Source: Armatimonadota bacterium (lineage in GTDB: Bacteria; Armatimonadota; Fimbriimonadia; Fimbriimonadales; Fimbriimonadaceae). From it: DNA of 64,000 nt. The stretch covers positions 1-64,000 of the forward strand of contig JADFMN010000012.1 in the NCBI GenBank assembly GCA_022563855.1. The letters are read 5' to 3'. Shown piece by piece: positions 63,368 to 64,000 of the stretch. The notes under the pieces were generated by a model. It was not told the DNA's origin and made no database searches. It saw only the letters and a list, made by a program, of their open reading frames with translations. Within the stretch, counting starts at the first letter, position 1. Each line of letters opens with the position of its first letter. A program made the translations under genes and the position numbers.

Positions 63368-63841
63368 ATGAAGGCCCCGATCTTTCCAATTTCACGATTC
63401 GTGACAGGATTCTCCGTAGTTCTTGCACTGCTAGCATGGCTCGGATTCGCCGCCGGCTGTGTGCCCCCACTCGATGATGATGAGCCACTGCCGGGATATG
63501 TTGTTGGAGGTAAGGGAACGGGTTGGCCCGGCTTTCCAGACTTACCGAGCGAACTAAGGTTTATCGGCGCCTACGACTCACACCCGCGCCGGACGTCAGC
63601 ATTTGTGATGTTCGAATTCGGCCCTTGTCGCGACGTCGAATGGCTGAACTTCGATGTGAGCGACCGTGCCGATCAGGCTGCACTCGACCTCGAAGATCGC
63701 CTGACCGAGGAAGCAGGATGGACGAAGACAGATGGCGATAGGAGCACCTCTTACGACAAGAACTTTTTGTCAGTCACCCTCTACACAAGCGCAGACCTTT
63801 CGCGATCTTCGATCACATTCACGGATTACTCCTGCCAATAA
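63368..63841 (+). CDS. Lipoprotein, 157 aa
   Basis: Signal with lipobox ALLAWLGFAAGC (Cys31), a Pro/Asp-rich linker (VPPLDDDEPLPG) and a small soluble domain (LRFIGAYDSHPRRTSAFVMFE, ALDLEDRLTEEAGWTKTDGD, FLSVTLYTSADLS). No family is recognised. Confidence 0.7.
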   Translation: MKAPIFPISRFVTGFSVVLALLAWLGFAAGCVPPLDDDEPLPGYVVGGKGTGWPGFPDLPSELRFIGAYDSHPRRTSAFVMFEFGPCRDVEWLNFDVSDRADQAALDLEDRLTEEAGWTKTDGDRSTSYDKNFLSVTLYTSADLSRSSITFTDYSCQ

Positions 63842-63913
63842 GCTCGACCCACTATTCTCTGAACTGGCAGAACTGTAGATGCTTCAGTGCGTTACACTAA
63901 ATGGTAGGCGCGA

Positions 63914-64000
63914 TGAGAAGCTGGGGTTACAGAAAGTCGCAGGAGGGAAAACGCAGACGTTGGGCGCGCTCGATCGCGTCGCGCTGGGTCGATCCCGATT
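63914..64000 (+). other. Open frame running off the window
   Basis: ATG 63914 opens MRSWGYRKSQEGKRRRWARS... to the edge. The opposite strand also has an open tail ending near 63930. Neither can be chosen without more sequence. Confidence 0.25.

Overview
The window reads as a chromosomal segment of a free-living, diderm (outer-membrane) bacterium. The best guess is a member of Armatimonadota (Fimbriimonadia-like), but this is inference and no rRNA is present to confirm it. The reasons are an SLH-domain outer-membrane barrel protein that ends in phenylalanine (49518-51392), a futalosine-pathway menaquinone gene (mqnC), a DUF3500 protein, many Sec-exported proteins and lipoproteins with beta-propeller or beta-sandwich folds, and moderately high G+C. 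No tRNA, rRNA, transposase, integrase or CRISPR array was seen.

Layout. 0.1-11.7 kb: secreted proteins of unknown function mixed with a phytanoyl-CoA-dioxygenase-like enzyme, an AlkD-like HEAT-repeat DNA glycosylase, a DinB-fold protein, a LolA-like/aspartyl-protease fusion and a Tat-exported amidase. 12.0-22.0 kb: an ABC exporter, then three consecutive exported proteins with different N-terminal domains (FG-GAP, SBBP, PD40-like) that share one roughly 145-residue C-terminal domain, then an LRR/ankyrin protein. 22.3-30.8 kb: a short operon of leader ORF, stand-alone MshEN domain (predicted c-di-GMP binder) and FlhG/MinD-like ATPase; a DUF3500 gene; a second, membrane-anchored ParA/MinD-like ATPase with a small partner; and a fatty-acid-hydroxylase-family gene. 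31.3-40.9 kb: a second DinB protein, two tandem STN-like proteins, a paralogue of the 23.75 kb gene, a TIGR01777 epimerase with a neighbouring SRPBCC protein, and small membrane proteins. 40.9-43.7 kb: a repeat-rich island with a TIR-domain protein and a PIN-domain protein, a plausible defence cassette. 43.7-46.6 kb: mqnC flanked by partial copies of its own two ends. 46.8-54.5 kb: more exported proteins, including two with the shared C-terminal domain, and the SLH barrel. 54.5-64 kb: aldo/keto reductase, GYF_2/TM protein, guaB, an accessory stretch with a nonsense-interrupted GIY-YIG-like gene, an alpha/beta hydrolase, two family-2 glycosyltransferases and a lipoprotein.

Three patterns stand out. 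First, short duplicated gene ends with their stop codons recur (tails of the shared-domain family, of the ankyrin gene, of DUF3500, of mqnC and of the alpha/beta hydrolase, plus the head of mqnC). Most lie in direct orientation to the intact gene, with one or a few unrelated genes in between. Second, one unnamed C-terminal domain is attached to unrelated N-terminal domains in five genes and one relic. Third, intergenic hairpin repeats are abundant and have been read into the 3' ends of at least two genes. The MshEN-FlhG operon, the ParA-TM pair and the TIR/PIN island are the best candidates for little-described systems.
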